Positions 1 through 9,962 of a stretch of 64,000 nt of DNA are shown in pieces (position 1 is the first letter of the stretch; the number at the start of each line of letters is the position of its first letter). The notes under the pieces are model-generated. The model was not told where the DNA came from, did no database searches, and saw nothing but the letters and a program-made list of their open reading frames with translations. The DNA comes from Bradyrhizobium jicamae. Lineage in GTDB: Bacteria; Pseudomonadota; Alphaproteobacteria; Rhizobiales; Xanthobacteraceae. A program made the position numbers and the translations under genes. The stretch spans positions 124,001 to 188,000 of the forward strand of contig NZ_JAFCJX010000010.1 in the NCBI RefSeq assembly GCF_018130695.1, written 5' to 3'.

Positions 1-1293
1 CGCCATCAGCGCCGCCGCGATCACGGCGTTGAGCAGCGATCGCTCGGCGCGGCTGTCCTCGAACAGCCACCACGCGATCAGTCCGGCCACCATGGCACCC
101 GCATACAACGGCCAGGCCGGAAACACCGGCTGATGGATCGCCTTGATCGCGCCGACGATCACCAGCACCGCGCCGAACGCCGGAATGACGAACCACCAGG
201 CTGCGCCGCGCGTCAGCCAGGAGCGCGACAGCACGCGCCGCTCGACGGCACCGATCGTCAGGATCGCGATCGCCGGATAGAGCGGCAGCACGTAATGCGG
301 CAGCTTGGTCAGCGCGACCTCGAACACGATCCAGGACGGGATCAGCCAGGCCAGCAGGAACTGGGCGCCGGGCTCGCGCCGCGCCCGCCACACCGCGGGC
401 GCCGCCATGCCGGCGAGCGGTGCGCCCGGCCAGAACGTCACCCAGAACAGCAGCAGATAGAGCCCGGGCGGCGCGCCATGGGATTCCTGGGCGCCGAGCT
501 TGGCCAGCATGTCGCCGCCGACGGCATCGGCAAAGAAGGCATCGCCGGCGCGCAGGAAGATCAGCACGAACCACGGCAGCACCAGCACCAGCACCCACAT
601 CAGGCCCCAGACCGGACGCAGCCGCCACAGCCAGGCCGCCGAGCGGTCGAGAATGGCCAGCACCAAAATGGTGAGGCCGACGAACATCAGGATCAGCCCC
701 TTCAGCAGGATGCCGACGGCGAGCGCGGTCCAGAAGATCGCCGGCCACGACCATGGCGGCCGCGCCGGATCCTCGCCGCGCTGCCAGGACAGATAGACCC
801 GCGCCATCGCGCCCATCGCGGCGACCACGGTGAGCAGCTGCATCGCGTCGGTTTTTGCCAGGCGCGCCTCGACACCCAAAAGAATCGAGCTTGCGATCAT
901 CAGCGCCGCCAGCACCGCGCCCTGCCGCGACAGGAACGCCAGTGCCGCCCAGTAGGTCAGCAGCACCGCGCCGATCGCGCCGAGCAGCGACGGCACCCGG
1001 TAGACCCAGATGCGCAGCTGTGCCTTCGGCACCCCGAGCGCCGAGATGGTCTTCAGGCTCGCCGCCTGCAGCCAGTAGATGCCGACCGGCTTCTTGTAGC
1101 GGACGTCATCCTGGAAGCGGATGTCGACATAATCGCCGCTCTCGACCATCTGCTTGGTGGCCTGGGCAAAGCGGACCTCGTCGCGGTCGATCGGCGGGAT
1201 GGTGAAGAAGCCCGGCAGGAACAGCACCAGGCAGGTCAGCAGCAGGAACAGAATCGCGCGCGGCTGGCTGGCCGTCGCAAACTCGAACGCCAT
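1..1293 (-). CDS. ArnT-like integral membrane glycosyltransferase (partial)
   Basis: The reading frame is open from the ATG at 1293 to the left window edge, so about 431 N-terminal residues are present and the C-terminus is missing. The first membrane helix (about residues 13-31) is followed by the acidic IDRDE motif at 35-39 and a run of further hydrophobic helices. This is the layout of the ArnT/PMT GT-C family, which moves sugars from polyprenyl phosphate carriers onto lipid A or other envelope acceptors in the periplasm. The DRDE loop carries the expected catalytic acidic residues. Family assignment is firm. The sugar and acceptor are unknown, and I give no symbol because many rhizobial ArnT-like proteins do not act on lipid A with aminoarabinose. 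Nothing in the adjacent gene pair says what it glycosylates. Confidence 0.85.
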   Translation of the reverse strand, partial: MAFEFATASQPRAILFLLLTCLVLFLPGFFTIPPIDRDEVRFAQATKQMVESGDYVDIRFQDDVRYKKPVGIYWLQAASLKTISALGVPKAQLRIWVYRVPSLLGAIGAVLLTYWAALAFLSRQGAVLAALMIASSILLGVEARLAKTDAMQLLTVVAAMGAMARVYLSWQRGEDPARPPWSWPAIFWTALAVGILLKGLILMFVGLTILVLAILDRSAAWLWRLRPVWGLMWVLVLVLPWFVLIFLRAGDAFFADAVGGDMLAKLGAQESHGAPPGLYLLLFWVTFWPGAPLAGMAAPAVWRARREPGAQFLLAWLIPSWIVFEVALTKLPHYVLPLYPAIAILTIGAVERRVLSRSWLTRGAAWWFVIPAFGAVLVIVGAIKAIHQPVFPAWPLYAGAMVAGLIAWWLFEDSRAERSLLNAVIAAALMA

Positions 1294-1435
1294 GAACAGC
1301 CTGCGGCTGGAATGCGCAGGTTTTACAGACTGTTGCCCTGCGCCGAAGCGGGGTTGGAGGGTCTCCACCATGGGCTTCGCATACGATGAAACCGGTGCCC
1401 AAACAACTGCGCAGTTCCGCCCGTCCCGGATGGTG

Positions 1436-3550
1436 TCATTGCACCCGGATCACGACCGTGTCAGCGGCGCCCGTGGCGTCGATCACGGTGACGCGGGCAA
1501 AGCCCGGCCCGGGCGGATCGATCAGGCGCTGGCGGCGGCTATCGATGTCGCCGGCCGAGATGCCGTTGACCAGCACGGTCAGCGGCAGCACGCCGCCGGC
1601 GACCTTGACCGGCATCGCCGCGTTACGGCCGCCTTCGGAGCGGTCGACGTCGATGCGCGAGCCGTTCAGCGGGAACTGGATGTGTGGCGCCTGGTCCGAG
1701 CCGGTGCGGACGAGCTCGCCGAGCGGCCGGAACCGCCGCAGCGGCAGCGGCAGTTTGGCGTTGCTGGCGAGCAGGACGCTCTTCGGCGGCTTCGGCAGCG
1801 CCGCCGGGATCTTTCCGGTGCGCGCGAAGGCATCGAACAGGATCGGAGCCGCCGCGGTGCGGCCAACCAGGCCTGGCACCGGTGCGCCATCGGGACGGCC
1901 GACCCAGACGCCGATCGTGATGCGGCCGTCGAAGCCGACCGACCAGGCGTCGCGATAGCCATAGCTGGTGCCGGTCTTGAAGGCGATGCGGTTGTGCACG
2001 CCGTTCTCCGGCGGCGGAGTGCCGAGCAGGACGTTGCCGACCTGCCAGGCCGAGGCCTGATCCATCAGCCGCATCGTCTCCCGGTCGTCGCTCGCCAGCA
2101 TGATCTCGCGCAGCGGCTTTGTCGCACCAAGCCGCGCCAGCCCGGCATAGAGCTGTGCGAGGTCCTGCAAGGTCACACCGACGCCGCCGAGGCCCATCGC
2201 AAGACCGGGTGTCTCCTCCTTCGGCAGGACCAGGCTGGTGCCGGCCTGCTTCAGCCGCGACGACAGCCGGCTGGCGCCGACGCGGTCGAGCAGCGCAATC
2301 GCCGGGACATTCAACGACAGCTGCAGCGCCTTGCGCACGGGCACGGTGCCCTGGAACGTCATGTCGAAGTTTTCCGGCGCGTAGGAGCCGAACCGGATCG
2401 GCCGGTCGTCGATCAGGCTGTCCGGATGGACAAAGCCGTCCTCGAAGGCGAGGCCATAAATGAACGGTTTGAGCGTCGAGCCGGGCGAGCGCACCGCGCG
2501 GGTCATGTCGACCTGCCCTGCCCGTCGCTCGTCGAAATAATCCGGCGAGCCGACGCGGGCGAGGACGTCGCCGCTCTCATTGTCGACCGCGATGATCGCG
2601 ACCGAGATTTCTGGTCCCTGTGCAATCGCGCGGTCGTGCGCCAGCGCTTCCAGATTCTTCTGCAAGGCTGCATCGAGCGTCAGCTTGATGACGGGCGCAT
2701 CCTTCATGGTCGCGACCGCCTGATCGGCGGAATGCGGCGCCAGGATCGGGATCTGCTTGCGCATCTTCGGCACGGCGGTCGCTTTCGCCTGCGCCGCGTC
2801 GTCGTTCGACACAGTGCCGTCCTCGACCATGCGGTCGAGCACGCGATCGCGCGCGGCCAGCGCCGCTTCCGGATAGCGGTCGAGACGGCGTCGCTCCGGC
2901 GACTGCGGCAAGGCCACCAGAAGTGCTGCTTCGGCGAGCGACAGCCGCTTCGGCTCCTTGCCGAAATAGGCGATCGACGCCGAGCGGATGCCTTCGAGAT
3001 TGCCGCCGAACGGCGCCAGCGCGAGATAGAGATCGAGGATCTCGTCCTTCGACAACTGCCGCTCCAGCTGAACCGCGCGCACCATCTGGCGCAGTTTTGC
3101 GTATAGCGACCGCTCGTGCCGCGGCTCGATCAGCCGCGCCAGCTGCATCGTGATGGTCGATCCGCCCGAGACGATATGCCCGCTTGTGCCGAGCTGGAAC
3201 GCCGCGCGCGCCAGCGCCAGCGGATCGATGCCGTGATGCCCGTAGAACCGCTTGTCCTCATAGGCGAACAGCAGCTTGAGGTAACCGGGATCGACAGCCG
3301 TCTTGGCATCCACCGGCAGCCGCCAGCGTCCGTCCGCCATCGCGTAGGCACGCAGCAGCTTGCCGTTGCGATCGACCACAGTCGTGGAGACCTGTTTTGC
3401 TTTCTCCAGCGGCAGCGGCCCGAGCGAGACGACCCACGCCGAGAAGGCGCCAGTCATAACGAGACCAGCGACGGCGCAAGCCGCCGCCGCTTTTCTGACG
3501 CGCCGCCAGCGCTGATGTCGCGCTGGCACTATCGTCACACTCTCGCTCAT
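1436..3550 (-). CDS. pbpC: penicillin-binding protein 1C
   Basis: A 704-residue bifunctional class A PBP. After one N-terminal membrane anchor (about 21-43) comes the glycosyltransferase (GT51) domain with the catalytic glutamate E98 in the EDKRFYGHHGID motif. The transpeptidase domain carries S358-T-L-K361, S412-L-N414 and K525-T-G. The C-terminal roughly 90 residues match the small beta domain typical of PBP1C. It polymerises and may crosslink peptidoglycan in the periplasm. Its ATG overlaps the stop of the upstream alpha-2-macroglobulin gene by 4 bases (ATGA), so the two are almost certainly co-translated. The same gene pair occurs in E. coli (yfhM-pbpC) and many other proteobacteria and is thought to repair peptidoglycan breached by outside attack. 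Confidence 0.95.
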   Translation of the reverse strand: MSESVTIVPARHQRWRRVRKAAAACAVAGLVMTGAFSAWVVSLGPLPLEKAKQVSTTVVDRNGKLLRAYAMADGRWRLPVDAKTAVDPGYLKLLFAYEDKRFYGHHGIDPLALARAAFQLGTSGHIVSGGSTITMQLARLIEPRHERSLYAKLRQMVRAVQLERQLSKDEILDLYLALAPFGGNLEGIRSASIAYFGKEPKRLSLAEAALLVALPQSPERRRLDRYPEAALAARDRVLDRMVEDGTVSNDDAAQAKATAVPKMRKQIPILAPHSADQAVATMKDAPVIKLTLDAALQKNLEALAHDRAIAQGPEISVAIIAVDNESGDVLARVGSPDYFDERRAGQVDMTRAVRSPGSTLKPFIYGLAFEDGFVHPDSLIDDRPIRFGSYAPENFDMTFQGTVPVRKALQLSLNVPAIALLDRVGASRLSSRLKQAGTSLVLPKEETPGLAMGLGGVGVTLQDLAQLYAGLARLGATKPLREIMLASDDRETMRLMDQASAWQVGNVLLGTPPPENGVHNRIAFKTGTSYGYRDAWSVGFDGRITIGVWVGRPDGAPVPGLVGRTAAAPILFDAFARTGKIPAALPKPPKSVLLASNAKLPLPLRRFRPLGELVRTGSDQAPHIQFPLNGSRIDVDRSEGGRNAAMPVKVAGGVLPLTVLVNGISAGDIDSRRQRLIDPPGPGFARVTVIDATGAADTVVIRVQ

Positions 3551-6500
3551 TTCGCCGGCCGCACCTCGACGCTGCCGGTGCCGCTGCGGCCGTAGCGCGA
3601 GGGATTGTACATGTCCTCGACATAGGCCTGCGGCAGCACGTATTTGCCTGGCGACACCGCCCGTACGATATAGGCAGCCGTAAACACAGCCTTGTCGTTG
3701 GCGGCACGGTCGATTGCCGCGGTGAAGCGGTCGTCGCGGAACTCAGTATTTTGCGCCTCCACGCCGTCCTCGATCCAGTCCAGCTTGCCGGAGTCACCCG
3801 ACGACACCAGACGCGGATTGTCGATCTCGAGACCGGCCGGCAGATAGTCGGCGACCATGATGTGACCGAACTCCGGTTTGGCTTCCGTGATCTTCAGGAC
3901 AACGGCGAAGCGGTCGTTCTGTTTCGCCTTGGTGACGTCGGCCGGCTTGCCGTCGAGCGTGAAGTAATTGCGTTCGATCTTGAAGCCGTTCGCGGCCGCT
4001 GGCTCCGGCGTGACCGGCGAGCCCGACACCGAGACCACCGCCTGCACCGGAGCATCACCGGTGTTGGTGATCCGGATCGGCTTGCCGGACATCGCCTCGG
4101 CCTTGTAGCTGCGATAGACCGCCGTCTTGACCGGCTGGCCGTCGATGTCGAGGGTCAGCGTCTCCTTGGCGAGCGCGCGCGCCGCCAGCACCATCCACGC
4201 ATTCTCCTGCGTCGAGGTGTAGGGCGTGAGCCCGCGTGCCGCTTCGACCCGGGCAACCGCCTGCGTCAGCGTCGCCCGCGGCGCATTGCCCTCGCCCGCG
4301 AGCGAGACCAGTGCGGCCGCATCGCGCAGCGACGAGCCGTAGTCGACCCGGCCGAACTCGATCACCGGCTTCGGGTTCAACGCATCGAGCGCGGCACTGT
4401 AGACGCGATCGGCCCGGCCCTTGTCGCCCACCAGCGCGAGCGCCGCTGCGAGTTGCGCCTTCGAGATCGGCGTTGCCAGATTGCCGAGCTTGGTGTCGGC
4501 GAGATAGCGGAGATCGCCAATCGGTGCGGCACCATTGCGCGCGAGCACGTAGAGGCCGTAGGCCAGGTTGCGGCCGCCGTCCTTCTCCGGCTCCTGAGCG
4601 TTGACGACCGAGTTCCTGATCCGGTCGAGCGCGTTCTTGAACAGCACGTCCGGCACCGCAAACCCCTTCTCGCGGGCGCGGGTCAGGAAGTCCGTGACGT
4701 AGGCATCGAGCCAGGCGTCGTCGCCGCCGGCCGACCACAGGCCGAACGAGCCGTTCGAGCCCTGCCGTGCCAGCAGCCGATCGATCGCGTCGCGGATGCG
4801 CTGGTCGATGGCGGTGTCCATCGCCAGATGCGCGCCGGCGGCGAGATCGTTGACATAGAGCAGCGGCATCGCGCGGCTGGTGATCTGCTCGGAGCAGCCA
4901 TAGGGGTAGCGATCGAGCGCCTTCAGGATCGTCGCGGCGTCGAGCGCAGTCGAAAGACTGGCTGAGATCGAGACGCTGCCGGTGCCCGAGACCAGATCGG
5001 AGAACATGTCCGAGGTCAGCGTCAGGCTCTCGCCCTTCGCCAGCGTGCGGACCGAGCGCCGTGCCAGCACCTGCGTTGCCGGCTTGACGTCGAGCGCATA
5101 GTGCCGCGCCAGGGTCAGGCCGTTCGGGCCGGAGATATCGACGTCGAAGTTCGCCTGCCCTGCGCCGCCGGCCTCGAGACCGAGCGTCAGCGAGGTCCGC
5201 TGTTTGGCGGCGAGCTTCACCTTGGTGACCGGGTTGCCCGACATCTTCACCGGACCTGATGTCTTGACGTTGATCGCGTAGTCGCCGGCGGCGCCTTCGA
5301 CATTGTCGATGTCCATGCTCATGGTGCCCTTGTCGCCATTGAGCAGGAAGCGCGGCAGGGTCGCGGTCAGCACCACGGGATCGCGCACGATCACGTCGGT
5401 GGTCGCGCGACCGAGCTTTGTGGCGCTCCACGCCACCGCCATCACCCGCGCGGTGCCGGCGAACTCGGGGATCTCGAAACTAACTTCGGCAGTGCCGTCG
5501 GGCCCGACGGTGACGATGCCCGAATACAGCGCCAGCGGCTTTTGCGTGGGCGGCGAGCCCTGCAGCTCGGCACCGGCTGAGTCGCCACCGCTCCTGATCT
5601 GACCGCGGCTGCCCTGCATGCCGTCGATCAACTGCCCATAGAGGTCGCGGATCTCCGCCGTCAGGCGGCGCTGGCCGAGATAGTAATCGTCAGGCGCCGG
5701 CGGCTTGTAGTTGGTGAGGTTGAGGATGCCGACATCGACGGCCGCGATCACCACCTTCGCATCCTCGCCGGGATTGAGCCCGCCGAGCTTGACCGGGATC
5801 TTCAGCGTCGAACCGGGCCGCACCAGAGCGGGCGGCGAGAGCTCGACCGCGAGCGTGCGGGCCTTCTTGTCGATGCTGACCCATTTCAGCCCGATCGCGC
5901 GGCCGGGCATGCGCCCAGCGGCGGCATCGAGCGGACGGCGCAGCGTCGTCATGATGTAGGCGCCGGTGCCCCAGTCCTTGCCGACCGTGAGCTTGACCTG
6001 CTGCGTGCCCTCCTTGACGTCCACACTCTGCGTCGCCAGCAGGCGGTCGCCGAGCACATAGACCGAGAGCTTGCCGGCCGAGCGCGCGTTGACGGAGACC
6101 GTCAGCGTCTCGCCGGAGGCGTATTCGGGCTTGTCGATCGAGGTCTCCAGAAGGTCCGGCGTGTCGGCCGAGCCGTCGGAGTACCAGCCGACATCGAACT
6201 GCACCGAGGTCACCGGACCATCGGTATCATTCGACTTGACGTCGAGGCGATAGCGGCCGGGCTCGGGCTGGAACGTCAGCCGCTGCGGCTTGTCGGCGGT
6301 GAGCTTCACATCGCCATCGGCGACGCGGCGGCTCGACTTGACAGGCTCATAGTCCCAGTACGAGCTGTGGCGGTACCACTGGTAACGCGACTCCAGCTTC
6401 AAAAGCTCATAGCGCAGCCCGTCGCGCGGCAATTGCTTGCCGTCGGGGGCGACGAACACGACGTCGAAATCGGCCTTGTCGCCCTCGGCGACGCTCTTGT

Positions 6501-8766
6501 TGGCAAAGGCCGGCTTGATGCCGATCAAATTGGTGGCGGGCGCCACCGGCAGCACGATCTTGCGCTCGACCGAGCGGCCGCCGCTCTCCGCCATGCGGAT
6601 GAATATCTGCGCTTCCTGCGGCCTGGTCGAGGTCGGCGCCTTCTCCAGCTTGACCGGGAAGTTCGCCTCGCCCTTGGCATCAGCCTCGGGCAAGCCTTCG
6701 ATCGGGGTCCGCTCATTGCTGGCGGTCTCTTCATCGGCAACGCCGAACTGGTAGCCGGGATAGCCGGGCCGCCCGGACGCGCTAGGTGCAACCAGCATGT
6801 CGCCTTCGAGCTGCAGGCCCGACGCCGGCACTCCGTACAGGAAATGGCCAGCGACCTTAAGTTCCACTGGAACTTCAGCTTTGATCACCTTGTCCTTGGC
6901 TGTCAGGTCGAATTCGATCCGTTCGGGGATGTAGTCCTCGACCATGAAGGTGGTTTCGCCGACTGACGCGCCCTTCGGGTCGGTGAAAACGCGCGCCCGC
7001 CAGGTGCCGGTCGGCACCGCCGAGTTCAGCGCGAGCGACAGCGAACGCCCGCCGGCGCCCCCGTCCGGCAGCACGGCACGGCGGAATTCGACGCCGTCGG
7101 GACGTTCGACCACCATGGTGAGCGGCGTGCCGGTCAGCGCATTGCCCTGCCCGTCGCGCAGCAGCGCGGTGAGATAGACGGTCTCGTTGGAGCGATACAC
7201 GCCGCGCTCGGCATAGACGAAGGCGTCGGCACCAACAGGCGTGACGCGTCCGGCCACGCCGCGATCGCTGAGGTCGAACGGGTTGGACTTCAGGCTCAGG
7301 AAGGCATAGTCGGCCTTGTCGCTCATGACGGTCAGCATGGCCGGCGACAGCCCGCCCTCGCCCTTTGCCAGGCCGGACTCGAACAGCACGTGGCCGGCCG
7401 CATCGGTCTTGCGGGTCGCCAGGATCTCGTTGTTGCGGGCGACCAGCTTGATCTCGGCATTGGCGACCGGCTCGGTCGACGCCAGCGAATTCAGGAAGAC
7501 ATGGATGCCGTCATTGCCGGAGAACGCCGACAGGCCCATGTCGGAGACGATGAACCATTGGGTCGCGAGCGAACTATCCTCGTCATTGGTCGGCCCCTTC
7601 GGCGAGGCCGTCATGACATAGACACCTGGCTGCAGATCGCCGAGCGCCTGGTCGACCGGGAATGCGGTGACGACGTCCTGGTTCAGCGTGGTCGCGGTCG
7701 CAAGCTCACCGGACCAGACCTTCATGCCGCGCTCGCCGCCGAGGCTTTCAAGCTGGTAGCGGCTCAGCGCGCGCTGGAAGTCGGAGTCGATGACGGTGTT
7801 GATCAGATTGCGGTCGCCGATCCGGTAGACCTCGACATTGGCCGCCGGGGTGTTGACGGTGGCCAGCGGGATGCCGCGCTGGCCGGTCCGCGGCAGCACA
7901 TAGGCCCGGCCCGTGAAGCGGACGAAGGCTTTTCGGTCGCGGACATAGATGTTGAACTCGGCGGACTTCGGCAGCGTCTCCTTCACGGTCGACGGCAGGC
8001 CGGCGCGCAGATTGATGTTGTAGCGCTCGCCATGCTTGAGCCCGTCGACGCAGAGCTGCTTGCCCTCGGCCGACAGCGCCGGCTTGTCGGTGCCGGCCAG
8101 CGCCAGATACGGCGCGAAGTCGACGCGCTTTGCCAATTCCTCCGAGAACTGGAAGCAGGCCCGCGGCGAGGCCGAGTCGGAATCGACGGTATAGTCGAGC
8201 AGGCGGAAGCCGTGCTCGTCGCGCATCGTCTCATACTGGCGGCGGACATCGGCGACCTCGCGCATCTCCAGCGACAGCCGCAAGCTATCGAGTGCCGGCC
8301 GCCACATGCTGCGCGCCGACAGCGCCTTGCCGAGTGTGGCCAGCGCATCCGCCTCCTCGCCCGGGTTGCCGGCACGCTGATAGGCGATGTAGGCCGCGGT
8401 CGAGGCGCGCTCCATCAGGAAGGTCCGCTCGCTCGAGCTCGCGGTCCAGATCTGGAAGATGGTTTTCGACAGCCGCAGCCAGTTGGCGCCGTCCTCCGGC
8501 GAGGTGGCGGCGATCTGGCCGAGGATCTGCAAGCCGGTGCGGAAATCACCGCGCTTGAAGGCGGCATCGGCGTCGGTGCGCAGCGTCGCGCTCGTTTTGT
8601 TGACGGCGCCCGCTTCGGTCTTGATCTGCGCCTGGAGCTTGATCGCGGAATCGGCGAGATCGTCGCGCTTGAATGCCTTGTCGGCGGCATGGGCTGTGCC
8701 AAAGCCAAGCGAAAGGCCAAGCGCCAGCGTGGCGCAAAATGCGGCGGCACGAACCAGAGCGGTCAT
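3547..8766 (-). CDS. bacterial alpha-2-macroglobulin family protein (thioester-containing)
   Basis: A protein of about 1739 residues. I place the start at the ATG at 8766, because a classical signal peptide follows it (hydrophobic core ending in an AHA-AD cleavage site) and GGGAGA precedes it. The open frame continues upstream to 9066 but that extension has no coding character. The thioester motif CSEQ is at about residues 1291-1294, inside the YPYGCSEQ context of the alpha-helical domain, so the protease-trapping chemistry looks intact. Repeated macroglobulin beta-domains precede it. Bacterial homologues act in the periplasm, covalently trapping invading proteases. Unlike E. coli YfhM, no lipobox cysteine is visible, so this form is probably soluble in the periplasm. 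It is translationally coupled to pbpC. Confidence 0.93.
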   Translation of the reverse strand: MTALVRAAAFCATLALGLSLGFGTAHAADKAFKRDDLADSAIKLQAQIKTEAGAVNKTSATLRTDADAAFKRGDFRTGLQILGQIAATSPEDGANWLRLSKTIFQIWTASSSERTFLMERASTAAYIAYQRAGNPGEEADALATLGKALSARSMWRPALDSLRLSLEMREVADVRRQYETMRDEHGFRLLDYTVDSDSASPRACFQFSEELAKRVDFAPYLALAGTDKPALSAEGKQLCVDGLKHGERYNINLRAGLPSTVKETLPKSAEFNIYVRDRKAFVRFTGRAYVLPRTGQRGIPLATVNTPAANVEVYRIGDRNLINTVIDSDFQRALSRYQLESLGGERGMKVWSGELATATTLNQDVVTAFPVDQALGDLQPGVYVMTASPKGPTNDEDSSLATQWFIVSDMGLSAFSGNDGIHVFLNSLASTEPVANAEIKLVARNNEILATRKTDAAGHVLFESGLAKGEGGLSPAMLTVMSDKADYAFLSLKSNPFDLSDRGVAGRVTPVGADAFVYAERGVYRSNETVYLTALLRDGQGNALTGTPLTMVVERPDGVEFRRAVLPDGGAGGRSLSLALNSAVPTGTWRARVFTDPKGASVGETTFMVEDYIPERIEFDLTAKDKVIKAEVPVELKVAGHFLYGVPASGLQLEGDMLVAPSASGRPGYPGYQFGVADEETASNERTPIEGLPEADAKGEANFPVKLEKAPTSTRPQEAQIFIRMAESGGRSVERKIVLPVAPATNLIGIKPAFANKSVAEGDKADFDVVFVAPDGKQLPRDGLRYELLKLESRYQWYRHSSYWDYEPVKSSRRVADGDVKLTADKPQRLTFQPEPGRYRLDVKSNDTDGPVTSVQFDVGWYSDGSADTPDLLETSIDKPEYASGETLTVSVNARSAGKLSVYVLGDRLLATQSVDVKEGTQQVKLTVGKDWGTGAYIMTTLRRPLDAAAGRMPGRAIGLKWVSIDKKARTLAVELSPPALVRPGSTLKIPVKLGGLNPGEDAKVVIAAVDVGILNLTNYKPPAPDDYYLGQRRLTAEIRDLYGQLIDGMQGSRGQIRSGGDSAGAELQGSPPTQKPLALYSGIVTVGPDGTAEVSFEIPEFAGTARVMAVAWSATKLGRATTDVIVRDPVVLTATLPRFLLNGDKGTMSMDIDNVEGAAGDYAINVKTSGPVKMSGNPVTKVKLAAKQRTSLTLGLEAGGAGQANFDVDISGPNGLTLARHYALDVKPATQVLARRSVRTLAKGESLTLTSDMFSDLVSGTGSVSISASLSTALDAATILKALDRYPYGCSEQITSRAMPLLYVNDLAAGAHLAMDTAIDQRIRDAIDRLLARQGSNGSFGLWSAGGDDAWLDAYVTDFLTRAREKGFAVPDVLFKNALDRIRNSVVNAQEPEKDGGRNLAYGLYVLARNGAAPIGDLRYLADTKLGNLATPISKAQLAAALALVGDKGRADRVYSAALDALNPKPVIEFGRVDYGSSLRDAAALVSLAGEGNAPRATLTQAVARVEAARGLTPYTSTQENAWMVLAARALAKETLTLDIDGQPVKTAVYRSYKAEAMSGKPIRITNTGDAPVQAVVSVSGSPVTPEPAAANGFKIERNYFTLDGKPADVTKAKQNDRFAVVLKITEAKPEFGHIMVADYLPAGLEIDNPRLVSSGDSGKLDWIEDGVEAQNTEFRDDRFTAAIDRAANDKAVFTAAYIVRAVSPGKYVLPQAYVEDMYNPSRYGRSGTGSVEVRPAK

Positions 8767-9098
8767 GATGGATCTCCCAAAGGGCACGCGGACGGGCGCC
8801 GCGTGGGAATCAGAAAGTGCGCGAAAAGGTGACGGAGTGAAGGCGCGGAGATGAACAGGAAAAAACGTCACAGCCGGCATGGCGAAAGGCAGTCCTTCTC
8901 CCATCGCCGGTCCGTCCAAACCAGCGTCATGGGCGGCAGACAGGTCGCCCCCTAGGCAGACCCCTGCGGGCTCTTTGTCGCGCGAGGACAAGAGGTGGTT
9001 CGAAGGAACTTGGAAGAGAAGTGAATCTTTTTTGCCGGGCGGAGATGGCCACTGCGACAAATCCAAGAAGTGTGCGGATTACCTCCGCAATTTCTTTG

Positions 9099-9130
9099 CC
9101 TCTCCCGCTTGCGGGCCGCAGCGGGAGAGG
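9099..9130. repeat. perfect 10-bp inverted repeat
   Basis: CCTCTCCCGC and its exact complement are separated by 12 bases. It lies between the 3' end of the small secreted protein at 9156-9527 and the 5' end of the macroglobulin gene. There is no T-run, so it is a hairpin or dispersed palindrome rather than a clear intrinsic terminator. The remaining DNA from 8767 to 9155 holds nothing I can support beyond the promoter region of the macroglobulin operon. Confidence 0.6.
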
Positions 9131-9155
9131 AGCGCAGCATCGGATCCGCGTCCGC

Positions 9156-9527
9156 TCAGCTCGGCGGCCCCATCGTGATGGTCCGCACCCGGTTGCGGGC
9201 ATCGCCGGCCGCGTTGCCATTGAGGCTCGCGCCGGTGACCTCGATGAAGGTCCGCGCGCCCTCCTGCACGCAGGTGACGAGCACCGCCACGCCCGCCCCG
9301 TCCAGCGTCCCGGCGCCGCCGATGTGCGGACCGGAGGTGAAGGTGACGGCGAGCCCGGTCTCGGTGATGGCGAACTTGCCATCCCTCAGACATTCGGCCG
9401 CCGACTTCGCCCGCGTATCCGATCCGACCTGGATCGACGGCGCCTGCTGCGCCAGCGCGGGAACAGCCGATGCCGTCAGGGCGAAACACAGGAGTGGTAA
9501 TGCTGCACGCGAAAATTTATCGAACAT
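9156..9527 (-). CDS. small secreted protein of unknown function
   Basis: Encodes 123 residues. The ATG at 9527 is supported by AAAGGAG seven bases upstream and by a signal peptide (hydrophobic stretch, ALA-Q cleavage at about residue 26). The mature part has two cysteines and a glycine-rich region, and no enzyme motif is visible. It should be a periplasmic or secreted beta-rich protein. I do not recognise a characterised family. Confidence 0.75.
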   Translation of the reverse strand: MFDKFSRAALPLLCFALTASAVPALAQQAPSIQVGSDTRAKSAAECLRDGKFAITETGLAVTFTSGPHIGGAGTLDGAGVAVLVTCVQEGARTFIEVTGASLNGNAAGDARNRVRTITMGPPS

Positions 9528-9827
9528 GATCGTCTCCTTTGATCGTGCGTTGCGACCGCCAAATCGCCGGGAGTTTCCCGGCCTGGCAATCACCCGCTTA
9601 AGGAGTTTAATATTACGACGCTCGCTTTGAGCGAGATGTGGCGCCATTCACAGGAAGCGCATCATGGCGAAGATGTCGCACCTCAAGAGGGACCGCGCTC
9701 CTCCTGCCGGCACGGAGAATGCCACGTCGATCCCGGCCGGCTTATTCGCCCGATCACAAAAAATCGGTCTGAATGGGCTTGGCGGAGAGCCGAATTTTTC
9801 ATATTGGCGGTGCTACAAGGCGGCCAC

Positions 9828-9904
9828 GGTCCCGTAGCTCAACTGGATAGAGTAGCGGATTTCTACTCCGCGGGTTGCAGGTTCGAATCCTGCCGGGATC
9901 GCCA
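9828..9904 (+). tRNA. tRNA-Arg (anticodon TCT)
   Basis: A 77-nt cloverleaf with 3' CCA encoded. Acceptor GGTCCCG pairs with CGGGATC (one G-U), the anticodon stem GCGGA/TCCGC encloses the loop TTTCTAC, and the T arm contains GGTTCGAATCC. The anticodon TCT reads AGA. The 200 bases upstream (9648-9827) hold no supported gene and probably contain the promoter. Confidence 0.97.
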
Positions 9905-9962
9905 GCACCCCGTGCGAACGACATCTTGCACTGGAGCCGAAGGACTGAACGCGCCACTTAAT

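Noticed and set aside
133..1389. Long plus-strand open frame opposite the ArnT-like gene
   Set aside because: Arg/Gln/His-rich low-complexity translation, typical mirror of a high-GC gene on the other strand, which has recognisable membrane helices and the DRDE motif.
1154..3106. 650-codon plus-strand frame opposite pbpC
   Set aside because: Antisense of a gene with all PBP motifs; no start signal, no domain.
3751..4965. Plus-strand frame of 404 codons opposite the macroglobulin gene
   Set aside because: Arg-rich shadow; the minus strand holds the thioester domain.
8767..9066. N-terminal extension of the macroglobulin frame by 100 codons
   Set aside because: It would bury a clear signal peptide, and an SD sequence lies just before the ATG at 8766.
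9664..9837. 57-codon open frame starting MAKMSHLKRD
   Set aside because: It runs into the tRNA-Arg gene and has no recognisable features or SD.
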